Positions 41,941 to 50,797 of a stretch of 64,000 nucleotides of DNA are shown piece by piece; the stretch's first letter is position 1; each line of letters opens with the position of its first letter. The position numbers and the translations under genes are program-made. The notes below the pieces were generated by a model. It had not been told where the DNA came from. It saw only the letters and a list, made by a program, of their open reading frames with translations, and made no database searches. The DNA lies in NCBI GenBank assembly GCA_013213745.1, contig JABSQH010000064.1:26314-90313 (forward strand), in the 5' to 3' direction. This DNA is from Ilumatobacteraceae bacterium. GTDB lineage: Bacteria > Actinomycetota > Acidimicrobiia > Acidimicrobiales > Ilumatobacteraceae.

Positions 41941-42728
41941 GGGCGGTCTCCCTCATCGGTGATTGCGCAACGACGACTGCGCTTGCGATGTGCGCGACGT
42001 GGCCGGCTGCGACGAACCCCACGATCGTCGAACTCGACCCGGCTGGCGGTTCCCTCGCCGGCTGGCTCGACACACCGCTCGAGCCATCGATCTCGACGCT
42101 CGTCACGCGGTCTCGGGGTGCGCCCCCGGGCGCAGACGATGCGATCGAACCCCTGGTCCATCGGACCAAGAGGGGTATCGATGCGATCGTTGCCCCGATC
42201 CGGGCAACTGAAGCCTGGCGCGCAGCTGCCGAGGCCGATCCACTCCTCGCCGATGCCGTGACCGCCGGAATCGGACGAAGTCTCTTCGTCGACCACGGTC
42301 GCCCTGATCTGCGCAATTCGCTGCCTGTCTCACTCGTCGCCGCCGATGCCATCGTGGTCGGCTATCGCCAGCCGGCGACGACGCAGGCGGCCGCAGTGCG
42401 CGTCGAACGACTCGCCGAAACCGTCGAACGCATCACGAGCGCCACCGATGCCCCCGTCACCGTCGCAGTGATCGGGGACAACCCGTTCGAACCGTCGGAG
42501 GTCTGCGCATTCGTCGGCGACGGGATAGGCCGACACGTGGCATGCGCGCCACTTCCCGACGACGGCCTGGCCGCGGCAGTACTGGCGGGTCGTCCCGGGG
42601 TGTCGCCGCGACGCTTCGCCCGCTTGTCACTGATCCGTGCCGCGCACCGCTTGAGCGCCACAGTGCAATCAACGCTCGGAGGTAGCCGCAGTCGCTTCAT
42701 GCCGGTCGAGGCGGAGCGCACGACATGA
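41937..42728 (+). CDS. CpaE/TadZ-like protein with degenerate Walker A
   Basis: A 263-residue protein in the TadZ/CpaE position. The fold appears MinD/ParA-like: it starts with a beta strand and loop AVSLIGDCATTTALAMCA where a GGVGKTT Walker A would be, followed by TIVELDPAGGSLAGWLD like the usual DxD strand, and later DAIVVGYRQPATTQAAAV and TVAVIGDNPFEPSEV. The Gly-Lys of the P-loop are missing, so ATP hydrolysis is unlikely. TadZ proteins localise the Tad machine to a pole; a scaffold role without ATPase is inferred. Both ends overlap neighbours. Confidence 0.72.
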   Translation: MRAVSLIGDCATTTALAMCATWPAATNPTIVELDPAGGSLAGWLDTPLEPSISTLVTRSRGAPPGADDAIEPLVHRTKRGIDAIVAPIRATEAWRAAAEADPLLADAVTAGIGRSLFVDHGRPDLRNSLPVSLVAADAIVVGYRQPATTQAAAVRVERLAETVERITSATDAPVTVAVIGDNPFEPSEVCAFVGDGIGRHVACAPLPDDGLAAAVLAGRPGVSPRRFARLSLIRAAHRLSATVQSTLGGSRSRFMPVEAERTT

Positions 42729-44137
42729 CCGAGACATCACGTCGTGGCGCCCACTCGCATCGGACGACAGATGCCGGAGCACTCAACGACGACGAAACCC
42801 GCACCATCGGTGTCGTCACCGAACGGGTCACAGAGCGTCTCGTCGATGCGCTCGACCAGGACGAAGTCGAAGGGCGAGCGATCTCGCTGGACGAACGCCG
42901 TCGGCAGCTGATGGTGGGTGCGTGGGTTGCTGAGGAACTGGCCGATGCCAACGCGGAACGTCTTCGTCGTGGGCAGCGCTCACTCGACGAGCTCACCGAG
43001 CAGCGCATTCGAACACGAGTCGTCGCCGAGCTCTCGGGCGCCGGTCCGCTCGAGCCATATCTGAACGACCCAAGTGTCGAGGAGATCGACGTCAACAGCC
43101 CGCATTCCGTGTGGGTCACCTACGGCGACGGCCGCAAGGTCGACGTGGGCGCGCTGTGGGCGAACGACGCCGACCTCACCGCCTACCAGAAGCGGTTGGC
43201 CCTGCGAGCAACAACGACGGGTGAGCGACGACTCGACACCGCCGAACCGATGCTCACACTGCAAACCAACGACGGTGCACGTGTGGTCATGGTGCTCGGC
43301 GGTCACGACGAGCACGGCATCTCGACACATCCGCGCATCGCAATTCGTCGATTCCTGGTCCGTCAGGTCGGACTCGCCGGCCTCGCCGACCGCGGGTTGC
43401 TGCCACATGAGGTGATCCCGCGCCTCAGCGCACTCGTCCGTTGCGGCTTCACGATCCTCGTCTCGGGCCCTCCGGGCGCTGGCAAGACCACGCTGCTGAC
43501 CGAGCTGCTCGGCGAGATCTCACCGCTCGAACGGATCGTCACCGTGGAGAAGAACCTCCTCGAACTGCAACTGGAAGACGACCCTCGGCATCCTGACGCA
43601 CCTGCGCTCTTCACGCGGGCAGCAAACGCCGAGGGCGAGGGCGAGATCACGACGCGCCAGCTGGTGGAGCTCACGCGTCGCCTCAATCCAGACCGCGTGG
43701 TCGTCGGGGAGCTGGTCGAAGACGAGGCACTCGACATGCTCGACGTTGCGTCGATGTGCAAGCGCGGCTCGCTCGCAACGATCCATGCCCACACCGCCGA
43801 CGTTGTGCTCCAGCGACTGGCGTATTACGTCGCCAAGTCGAACACACAACTGGCGGAGTTTGCGGTGTCGAGCCTGATCTCACAAACGATCGACTTCATC
43901 GTGCACATCGATCTTGTCCGCAACGCGACAAGCGACGAGGCGCCGGTTCGACGCATCACGTCGATCATCGAAGTTGGCGGTTTGGGTGAGGGGGGTGGGG
44001 TCGCCAGCACCGAGACGTGGTCAATCGCCGACGACGAGATCCTGCGACAGCGTCTACCGCTGTCGCAAACGCACCTGCGGCGATTGCACCTGGCCGGCTA
44101 TCCAGCGACGTTGTTCGCACCCGAGGACGAGCAGTGA
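42725..44137 (+). CDS. CpaF/TadA-type pilus assembly ATPase
   Basis: Hexameric secretion ATPase of 470 residues that powers pilus assembly. Walker A is SGPPGAGKTTLL (about residue 248); the Asp box with IVTVEKNLLELQL, the Walker B region RVVVGELVEDEALDMLDVAS, and the His box KRGSLATIHAHTADVVLQRL follow. The N-terminal region GAGPLEPYLNDPSVEEIDVN is typical of the CpaF branch. Notably the Walker B has Leu-Val after Gly-Glu rather than the common Val-Arg, a small change. It overlaps both neighbours. Confidence 0.95.
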   Translation: MTETSRRGAHSHRTTDAGALNDDETRTIGVVTERVTERLVDALDQDEVEGRAISLDERRRQLMVGAWVAEELADANAERLRRGQRSLDELTEQRIRTRVVAELSGAGPLEPYLNDPSVEEIDVNSPHSVWVTYGDGRKVDVGALWANDADLTAYQKRLALRATTTGERRLDTAEPMLTLQTNDGARVVMVLGGHDEHGISTHPRIAIRRFLVRQVGLAGLADRGLLPHEVIPRLSALVRCGFTILVSGPPGAGKTTLLTELLGEISPLERIVTVEKNLLELQLEDDPRHPDAPALFTRAANAEGEGEITTRQLVELTRRLNPDRVVVGELVEDEALDMLDVASMCKRGSLATIHAHTADVVLQRLAYYVAKSNTQLAEFAVSSLISQTIDFIVHIDLVRNATSDEAPVRRITSIIEVGGLGEGGGVASTETWSIADDEILRQRLPLSQTHLRRLHLAGYPATLFAPEDEQ

Positions 44138-44979
44138 GCGTCGACGTTGCGCTCCTCATTGCTTCGACCGGCCTCGGCGTAGTCGCCGCGTACCTCATCA
44201 TCACTCCCCCGACAGCGCGCACGAACGTGCGTGCGCCGCGCATTCGGCCGTTACCCGCGCTGTCGGGAACTCTGGCCGGCACCGTCGTGCTCGCTGCGTC
44301 GGGGTGGGCGTTGCCATCGGTGGTCGTCGCCGGCGGAGTCTGGTGGCTCAGTGCTCAGGCAACGACACCCGCCGCAGGCAGCACCGTCGCAATCACCGAT
44401 GCACTTGCATCGTGGGTCGAGAATCTGCGCGACGTCCTGCTCGCCGGCGAGCAGCCGATCGGTGCGATTGCCGCAACTGTGCCGACGGCGGCGCCCGAGA
44501 TCAGACCAGCGGTCCGACGCCTGTCGGCCGGGCTCGGTCATCGCCCGACCGACACCGTGATGCGATCCTTCGCCGATGAAGTCGACGACCCGCTCGGCGA
44601 CCTGATTGCCGCGGGCTTGGCGATCTCGATCGAGCGCGGCGGACGAACGACTGCGGTCCTGACTGCCGTCGCCGAGCAAGCACGGTCCGAAGCCGACCGT
44701 CGACGGCTGATCGAAGCGGAACGCAGTCCAGTGCGACGCGAAGTCGGGTTGCTCACATTGATGATGAGTGCGCTGATCGTCGGTCTCCTCGTGTTCGGAC
44801 GGGCCGAGTACCTCGCGCCCTACGACGAGCCCGCCGGTCAAGTCTTCGTATCGATCGTCCTCGTCATCTACGGGGCGTTGCTCGTGCGTGTTCAACGGCT
44901 TGCCCGCTACCCACGACCCGGCAGGTTCCTTGCACGTGCGGGTTCCGTCGGAGCATCGTCTGAGGTCGGCGCTCGATGA
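44134..44979 (+). CDS. TadB-like type II secretion F-domain membrane protein
   Basis: Inner-membrane platform protein of 281 residues with an F domain. Two early helices, a cytoplasmic helical block (LASWVENLRDVLLAGEQPIG, DDPLGDLIAAGLAISIERGG, TAVLTAVAEQARSEADRRRL) and two late helices (LTLMMSALIVGLLVF and VSIVLVIYGALLVR) match TadB. The GTG overlaps the ATPase stop as GTGA and the stop overlaps the next gene. TadB pairs with TadC. Confidence 0.88.
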   Translation: MSVDVALLIASTGLGVVAAYLIITPPTARTNVRAPRIRPLPALSGTLAGTVVLAASGWALPSVVVAGGVWWLSAQATTPAAGSTVAITDALASWVENLRDVLLAGEQPIGAIAATVPTAAPEIRPAVRRLSAGLGHRPTDTVMRSFADEVDDPLGDLIAAGLAISIERGGRTTAVLTAVAEQARSEADRRRLIEAERSPVRREVGLLTLMMSALIVGLLVFGRAEYLAPYDEPAGQVFVSIVLVIYGALLVRVQRLARYPRPGRFLARAGSVGASSEVGAR

Positions 44980-45833
44980 GAACCACCGGCCTGTTGGTGC
45001 TCTCGTCGATCGGTGTGATCGCCGCCGTCTGGTTGGTCGTCGTGGGTTGGCGTACGCCACGCCCACGTGTCGACGCGGCGCTTCGCCGGCTCCGCCGTGG
45101 CGGGGCACCGAACGGGTTGGCTGCAATACCGCTGTCGCTGCCGGCTCCGGCGCGCCACTGGGTGGAAGCGCGTCGGCTTCCACTTCGACTGATCGACCGG
45201 TCTCTCGAACGCCACGTCACGCTGATGATCGCTGGCGGTCTCATCGGCTTCGCCACCCCGACTCTGATCGCCGCCGCGTTCGCGGCAACCGGGACAGCGA
45301 CGATCGGGTGGGCGCTTCCTGCTGCGCTGTCACTTGCGACCGCGTCGATCGGTGCCGCTGTCGTGCACACCGATGCAATGGCCAAGGCTGCCGATGTACG
45401 TATCGATCTGCGGTATCAGCTCGGCGCATACGTCGACATGGTCACCATGCTGCTCGCCGGTAACACCGGCTACGAGGGGGCGCTCGAACGCGCCGCGCGG
45501 GCAGGCGATGGACGCCTCTTCGTCGAACTTCGCCGCCGCATGCGAGAGGTCGGCGCAACCGGTCAGAGCATGGGGAACGCGCTCACACTGGTCGCCGACG
45601 ATCTCGGGATCGTCGAACTCGATCAGGTGGCGGCCACCGCAGCATTGGCTTCGTCGGAGGGCGCTCCGGTTGCGAGAACCCTTGCCGCCAAGTGCGCAAC
45701 GCTCCGATCGACGCTCGCCGCAGAGCTTGAAGCCGACGCTCGGATCCGCACCGACAAAGTCACCCCACCCCTCGTCGGGATGGCGCTGCTGTTCAGGGCG
45801 CTGTTGATCTATCCCGCGCTCAATCTCAACTGA
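44976..45833 (+). CDS. TadC-like type II secretion F-domain membrane protein
   Basis: A 285-residue partner of the TadB-like protein. It has helices near 5-22, 80-125 and the C-terminus, and the F-domain block YQLGAYVDMVTMLLAGNTGY, EGALERAARAGDGRLFVELR, VELDQVAATAALASSEGAPV and RTDKVTPPLVGMALLFRALL. Together they form the pilus platform. It ends the tight overlapping run; a 56 bp gap follows before the pilin-like gene, with room for a separate translation start. Confidence 0.86.
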   Translation: MRTTGLLVLSSIGVIAAVWLVVVGWRTPRPRVDAALRRLRRGGAPNGLAAIPLSLPAPARHWVEARRLPLRLIDRSLERHVTLMIAGGLIGFATPTLIAAAFAATGTATIGWALPAALSLATASIGAAVVHTDAMAKAADVRIDLRYQLGAYVDMVTMLLAGNTGYEGALERAARAGDGRLFVELRRRMREVGATGQSMGNALTLVADDLGIVELDQVAATAALASSEGAPVARTLAAKCATLRSTLAAELEADARIRTDKVTPPLVGMALLFRALLIYPALNLN

Positions 45834-45889
45834 CCTGCCGACAACGATCCACGACCGACTGCACCATCAACAACTGAACGGAGACCGAG

Positions 45890-46108
45890 ATGCACGATCC
45901 ACAACTGCTCCTGGCCAGCACGTTGGCGGTGGTCGCACGATGGCGTCCGCCTGCCGCGACCGACGTCCGAGATCGAGGCGCTGTATCCATCGAACAGGTG
46001 CTGTGGTACGCGGCCGCAGCCGTCAGCGTGGCCGTCGTCGCCGCAATCATCTGGAATCAGATTCGTTCGACGGCGAGTACGCCAGTGCAGTCACCCAGCG
46101 CGCCCTAG
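45890..46108 (+). CDS. Flp-like prepilin
   Basis: A 72-residue protein with a prepilin-like junction: DRG followed by AVSIEQVLWYAAAAVSV, which places Glu at position +5 after the Gly, as in type IV and Flp pilins, then one helix (about 36-56) and a short polar tail. The leader of about 30 residues is long for Flp. It is the likely main pilin, cut by the A24 peptidase of this operon. GGAGACCGAG upstream gives a ribosome-binding site. Confidence 0.75.
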   Translation: MHDPQLLLASTLAVVARWRPPAATDVRDRGAVSIEQVLWYAAAAVSVAVVAAIIWNQIRSTASTPVQSPSAP

Positions 46109-46135
46109 CGCGGCACGGACGTCACGAGACCGAGC

Positions 46136-46534
46136 ATGTCCGCCGACGACGCGGCAACAACCGATTCCTGCGAGCGTCGAGATCGAGGCGCGACCTCGCT
46201 CGCGGTCGTGTTATTGACTCCGTTGTTCATCGTCCTCGCGTTTGCCGCAGTCCAAGCGGCTCTCTGGAGCCACGCCCGGACTGAGGCGCGAGTGATCGCT
46301 CGCGACACCGCGGCGCTGATCGCTCGTTCTGCGGTCGGCGACGGTGATGCTCAGGCCACGGCACGTACGATCCTCGAAGCCGACAGCGATCTGACCGATG
46401 TGACGATCGAAGTCGACCGCTCCAACGGTGTGGTTGCCGTCACCGTCGACGCGATGGCACCCGGCATCCTTCGCGGTACTTCGGTCGAGGTCCGGGTGAC
46501 CGAAGCGTTGCCGGTCGAGGAGCTCACCCCGTGA
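46136..46534 (+). CDS. TadE-like pseudopilin
   Basis: A 132-residue protein with an N-terminal leader ending RRDRG, a hydrophobic helix ATSLAVVLLTPLFIVLAFAA and a beta-rich external part. The layout is that of TadE-like minor pilins, but the usual Glu at +5 is Ala here (GATSLA), so processing or incorporation may differ. It overlaps the next gene as GTGA. Confidence 0.75.
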   Translation: MSADDAATTDSCERRDRGATSLAVVLLTPLFIVLAFAAVQAALWSHARTEARVIARDTAALIARSAVGDGDAQATARTILEADSDLTDVTIEVDRSNGVVAVTVDAMAPGILRGTSVEVRVTEALPVEELTP

Positions 46535-46980
46535 GGCGTCGCCCTCCACCGCGCTCGACGAGTTCAGCGAGCGACCGCGGCAGTGCAGACGCGCTGGGGC
46601 TCGCACTCATGGCCCCGGTCATCGTTGCGCTCGCGTTGGTGCTCGTGTTCGTCGGGCGCAATGTCGATAGCCGGGCAACGACGCAGTCCGCCGCCGAAGC
46701 CGCAGCACAAGCTGCTGCGCAGGAGCGATCACCAGCGGCCGCACGGGCGGCCGCACAGCGAATTGGCTCAGCAATGCTCACCGACACCAAGAGCTGCGCC
46801 CAGCCAAACATCACAGTCGACACCTCCGCATTCGCTTCCGGCGGGATCGTCTCCGCCACCGTGACCTGTACTGCAGTGTCGAGTGATCTCGGACCAGTAG
46901 CGGCCAGCGGCGGTCGCCGCTCGACGGCGACCGCATTCGCCCGCATCGACCCCTTCCGATCGACCAGCGAGGGACGATGA
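46531..46980 (+). CDS. TadE-like pseudopilin with disulphide pair
   Basis: A 149-residue protein: basic N-terminus, SDRGSADALGLALMAPVIVA with a pilin-like helix, then an Ala-rich helix (SAAEAAAQAAAQERS) and an external domain with two Cys (KSCAQPNI and VTCTAVSS) that could form a disulphide. The +5 Glu is replaced by Asp or Ala depending on alignment. It overlaps the genes on both sides, marking one translational unit. Confidence 0.7.
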   Translation: MRRRPPPRSTSSASDRGSADALGLALMAPVIVALALVLVFVGRNVDSRATTQSAAEAAAQAAAQERSPAAARAAAQRIGSAMLTDTKSCAQPNITVDTSAFASGGIVSATVTCTAVSSDLGPVAASGGRRSTATAFARIDPFRSTSEGR

Positions 46981-47396
46981 GAGCGCAGCCCGAAGAGCAG
47001 CCCATGCGCGGTGATCGAGGTTCCGGGCTGGTCGCGGGGCTCGCATTGCTGTTCGCGTTCACGTTCCTCGGTCTGGTGTGGCTTGCTCGCGACGTCGACC
47101 GAGGTATCTCCAATCGGTCGGCCGCCCACTCGATTGCGTTTCAAGCGGCTCGCTCCGGCGCCCAGGCGGCCGAGATCGCCGATCTGCGAACCGGCTCCAC
47201 GATCGTGGTCGATCCGAACCTGGCGCGCGCCGCTGTTCTCGAGACGGTGTCGGCGCTGCTGTCGAGCTACGGGCTCGACGGATCCGTGACAGCGATCGAC
47301 ATCGTGGGCGATCGCGTGTCGGTCACGGTCAGCGTGACCGATGCCGGCACTCAGGTGACCGGGGTCGGCACGGTTCGTGCGGAGCGAGCGCCATGA
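46977..47396 (+). CDS. Third TadE/TadG-like pseudopilin
   Basis: A 139-residue protein: leader with MRGDRGSGLVAGLALLFAFT, one membrane helix (about 17-37), then a helical region and a beta-rich C-terminus (VTAIDIVGDRVSVTVSVTD). It is similar in plan to the two previous proteins. Its +5 position is not Glu. Probably a minor pilus or secretion component. It overlaps the downstream large gene as ATGA. Confidence 0.68.
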   Translation: MRAQPEEQPMRGDRGSGLVAGLALLFAFTFLGLVWLARDVDRGISNRSAAHSIAFQAARSGAQAAEIADLRTGSTIVVDPNLARAAVLETVSALLSSYGLDGSVTAIDIVGDRVSVTVSVTDAGTQVTGVGTVRAERAP

Positions 47397-50300
47397 GTCC
47401 AACCATCGGACGGGTACGGGGCGCACCACGTCGGGTGTCACGGTTCTGCGCATCGGTCCTGCTGCTGCTCGCCATCGGCATCGGCCTTCCCGCCGTTGCC
47501 CTCGAGACAGCCCGGCGGCGCTTCGGGTCGGCGAACCCACTATCGGGTGTCGACCCACCGTGGAGCTGGAGCGTCGGCGATGCGCTCAGTGCCCCGCTCG
47601 CAGACGGCACGGTCGTCGACGCGCTCATCCGCGTCAGCGTGATCATCGTTTTTGCCGCGTCACTGATCATCGTCGTCACGACGATCATGGAGATCGTCCA
47701 CCTCGTTCGTGACGGGGGTCTTCACCGACCGCGCCCAACCGGTCTGGGCTGGGCGACGGCGCTTGGTCGGTACATCGCCATCGGACTGCTCGTCGTGGTG
47801 CCACTGGCGTCGCCCAAGGTGGCCGTCGCCAGCGCGACTCCTGCGGTCATGAACCTCGCGAGCGACGCCCACCCGGTGGTTACGGCAACGGCACTCGACA
47901 ATGGCGTCGTCGAGACGTTCGGGCACTCGGCGTCGATAGGTAGCTCCGGTGCTCCGCTGTCCGGCCAGGCATCGGCCGAGCCACAGCGCTACGTGGTACA
48001 ACGCGGCGACAGCGTGTGGTCGATCGCCGCAGCACTCACGGACGGTGACAACGAAGCGACATTGAACGTTGCCGAGCGGATCCTCGATACCAATCTCCAA
48101 CGCACAATGAACGACGGCCGGCGCTTCACCAATCCGGCGCTGATCGACATCGGTTGGGAGCTGATGATCCCTGCGGATGTCGGCGGACTCGCTCCGTCCT
48201 CTCAGACGGCCGATTCTGAAGACGGCGCCGACGCGTTTCCGCTCGACGGGGCGACGAGCAACGATCGCTACGTCGTCGCCCCGGGCGACAACCTGTGGGA
48301 CATCGCGGCGAGCCACCTGGGCGATGGCAATGCATGGACGGCGATCTGGGATATGAACGGCGGCGACACGATGGTCGACGGCCGAACGTTCGACGACCCC
48401 GATCTTCTTGTCGCTGGCTGGATCTTGGAACTGCCCGCACGCACGGCCTCGAGCCCCGCCGGCCCCGCCGCCGATCCGGCAGTCGTCGGCCTCGACCCGA
48501 CGCCCGCCCACGCCGATGCCAGCTCGGGAGCCGACGCCGACAGGGTCGCCGACCCGACCGATACGCCGAGCGCAGGTCACGAGGCGGCGCCGGAAGTTGA
48601 GATCAACGAAGCGCCGAACCGTGTGCCTCAGGCCGAGCCACCGCCCGACCAACCAGTCGAACCCGAGGAGGTCGGCACCTCGTCGAGTCCCGGTCATGAG
48701 AGCCAACGGGGACCACGCACACCGGACACGACACCGACGCCCGCGGTCTCCGCGAGTGCGGCAGCGGACTCATCCGATCGTGCGAGTGCGACTCCCACCC
48801 CTGCCGCGAGCACGACAACGTCGAGTGTGGCCACCGTGGATGTAGGAGCTGATGCGGGCGCGGCAACAGACGCACCGTCGACGGGCTCGACTTCTCCATT
48901 GCGGCTCGAGCACGCCGCGATCCTCGCTACCGGGATCGTGGCGCTGGTTGGCGTCCGCCGGCGCGCCCGACTGCGAGCGGCCACGCCGCACAGTCGCATG
49001 CCCAAGTCGCACGAGGCGCACGCAGCAACCGAACGGCGGCTTCGTGTCAGTGATCCAGGCGAGCGGCTGATGCGCGTCGACATCGGCGTGCGAGCAATTG
49101 CCGCAGCCCTACCGGACGACGACGTCCGCATCGGTTGGATCGAGCTCTCTGCCGACGGTGATCTCCGAGCACAACTGACCGGCGACGCAGCGCTCGCCAA
49201 CCCGTGGGTCGGAGACAGATCTCGGTGGACACTTGATGCCGCAATCCCGATCGAGCTGCTGGCGCAACAGGCTCGGCAGTCCAATATGCCGTGTAGCGCT
49301 CTGGTCCACATCGGGGTGACAGATGACGGTGCCGACTTGCTCCTCGATGTCGAGGCATGCGGCCAACTATCGGTCGACGGACCCGCAGCTGCCACCGAGT
49401 CGATCCTGAACGCCGTCGCCGTTGGGTTGGCCTCCTCCACGTACGCCGAGGTTGCCAACCTCATTACAGTCGGGCTCCCAGAGTCGGCCTTGCTGCACCA
49501 TCGCAACGCACACTGCGTGGCAGACCTCCCCAGCGCAGTGAACCGAGCCGCCGCGATGGCTCCGCATCTCCCCGATGGTCGTTCGACGTTTGGCCTTCGG
49601 GCGCGGCGCACCGGTGGCGAGGTGTGGGAGCCAACGATCATTGTCGTCGGTGGTGATCACGGCACATGCGCTCTCGACACGCCGCCGCCCGGTGTCGCCA
49701 TCGTGATCGCACAGCCGACCAAAGCGGGCGACGAGCGTCGACCGGACGAGATCAGCTCGGCCTCGGCTCAGCTGAGCCAGACGGAGCGGGGCTGGGAGCT
49801 CCGTGCGTTCGGCTCTCACCGCTCGGTCGTTCCGACCGGCGTGACTGCGAATGATCTTGCCGATGTCTCGGCGTTGCTCAACCACTGCGCGACACCGACC
49901 GATGAGCCGAGCGATCTCGACGATCTCGAACCGCAGTGGCACGACGCGACACCCACCGACGATGCGACCGACATCGAGCTCGATCACGCCATCGTCGTCG
50001 GTCTGCTCGGACCATTGACCATCACCGACGACACCGGGACGCCGGCGACGTTCGAACGGTCGAAGACCGTCGAGCTGATCGCCTGGCTAGCGACGCATCG
50101 CGAACGCAGCACACGATCCGGGGGACGATCCGCGCTGTGGGAAATCGACGTGCGCGACTCCACGTTCGCAAACGTCGTCTCGGAAGCCCGACGTGGTCTC
50201 GCACGCCTGAGCGCACCGCCAAAGGACAGCGAGTGGATTCCGCGCACGCTCTCCGATGAGCTGCCGCTGGACACGCGCGTCGTCACCGACGCAGCGCTCA

Positions 50301-50737
50301 TCGAGCATCGGCTGAGACACGCCCGCGTGCAGCCACCGCACCAGGCCGTCGAGACCCTGCGCCCAGCGGTCGAACGAGTCCGCGGGATTCCGTTCTCCGG
50401 CACCAACTATCTCTGGCCAGAAGCCGAGGGCATCTCGTCTCAGCTGATCCTGCTGGCGATCACGGCTGCGTCAGAACTCGCCGGCCACGCCCTCTCGCTC
50501 GGCGACACCGAGCTGGTGTTCTGGGCGACCGGGAGGGGACTTGCGGTTCTCCCCGGCCACGAGGAGCTCGTCGGGCTCCGGATGCGCGCCTACGCACGCA
50601 CCGGTGATCTGGCGGGCGTGCGCAGCGAATGGGAGTTGTACGAGCAGGTTGTCACCGCCGACCCGTGGTCCGACGGCGAGCCGGCAGAGAAACTTGTCGA
50701 GTTGCGTCGAGAGCTGCTCGGTTCGCCCTCCAGCTGA
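47393..50737 (+). CDS. Transmembrane LysM and SARP/BTAD-domain protein
   Basis: A 1114-residue protein closing the Tad operon. Three helices (about 17-37, 78-103, 125-145) precede two LysM domains (about 199-260, YVVQRGDSVWSIAAAL; about 292-348, YVVAPGDNLWDIAASHLG), a low-complexity Pro/Asp/Ser linker, a fourth helix (about 507-521) followed by VRRRARLR, a long middle region, and a C-terminal SARP-like part: a winged-helix segment near 867 (VVGLLGPLTITDD) and a BTAD helical domain (about 960-1110). By the positive-inside rule the LysM part is outside, and the SARP part inside. It could sense cell wall and act on transcription, or be a wall anchor for the pilus. Confidence 0.85.
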   Translation: MSPTIGRVRGAPRRVSRFCASVLLLLAIGIGLPAVALETARRRFGSANPLSGVDPPWSWSVGDALSAPLADGTVVDALIRVSVIIVFAASLIIVVTTIMEIVHLVRDGGLHRPRPTGLGWATALGRYIAIGLLVVVPLASPKVAVASATPAVMNLASDAHPVVTATALDNGVVETFGHSASIGSSGAPLSGQASAEPQRYVVQRGDSVWSIAAALTDGDNEATLNVAERILDTNLQRTMNDGRRFTNPALIDIGWELMIPADVGGLAPSSQTADSEDGADAFPLDGATSNDRYVVAPGDNLWDIAASHLGDGNAWTAIWDMNGGDTMVDGRTFDDPDLLVAGWILELPARTASSPAGPAADPAVVGLDPTPAHADASSGADADRVADPTDTPSAGHEAAPEVEINEAPNRVPQAEPPPDQPVEPEEVGTSSSPGHESQRGPRTPDTTPTPAVSASAAADSSDRASATPTPAASTTTSSVATVDVGADAGAATDAPSTGSTSPLRLEHAAILATGIVALVGVRRRARLRAATPHSRMPKSHEAHAATERRLRVSDPGERLMRVDIGVRAIAAALPDDDVRIGWIELSADGDLRAQLTGDAALANPWVGDRSRWTLDAAIPIELLAQQARQSNMPCSALVHIGVTDDGADLLLDVEACGQLSVDGPAAATESILNAVAVGLASSTYAEVANLITVGLPESALLHHRNAHCVADLPSAVNRAAAMAPHLPDGRSTFGLRARRTGGEVWEPTIIVVGGDHGTCALDTPPPGVAIVIAQPTKAGDERRPDEISSASAQLSQTERGWELRAFGSHRSVVPTGVTANDLADVSALLNHCATPTDEPSDLDDLEPQWHDATPTDDATDIELDHAIVVGLLGPLTITDDTGTPATFERSKTVELIAWLATHRERSTRSGGRSALWEIDVRDSTFANVVSEARRGLARLSAPPKDSEWIPRTLSDELPLDTRVVTDAALIEHRLRHARVQPPHQAVETLRPAVERVRGIPFSGTNYLWPEAEGISSQLILLAITAASELAGHALSLGDTELVFWATGRGLAVLPGHEELVGLRMRAYARTGDLAGVRSEWELYEQVVTADPWSDGEPAEKLVELRRELLGSPSS

Positions 50738-50797
50738 GCCTCAAGGAAGTGTCAAGAACCGCTTAAGTCGGCGCCGCTCCCGGCCGATACGCAGGTG

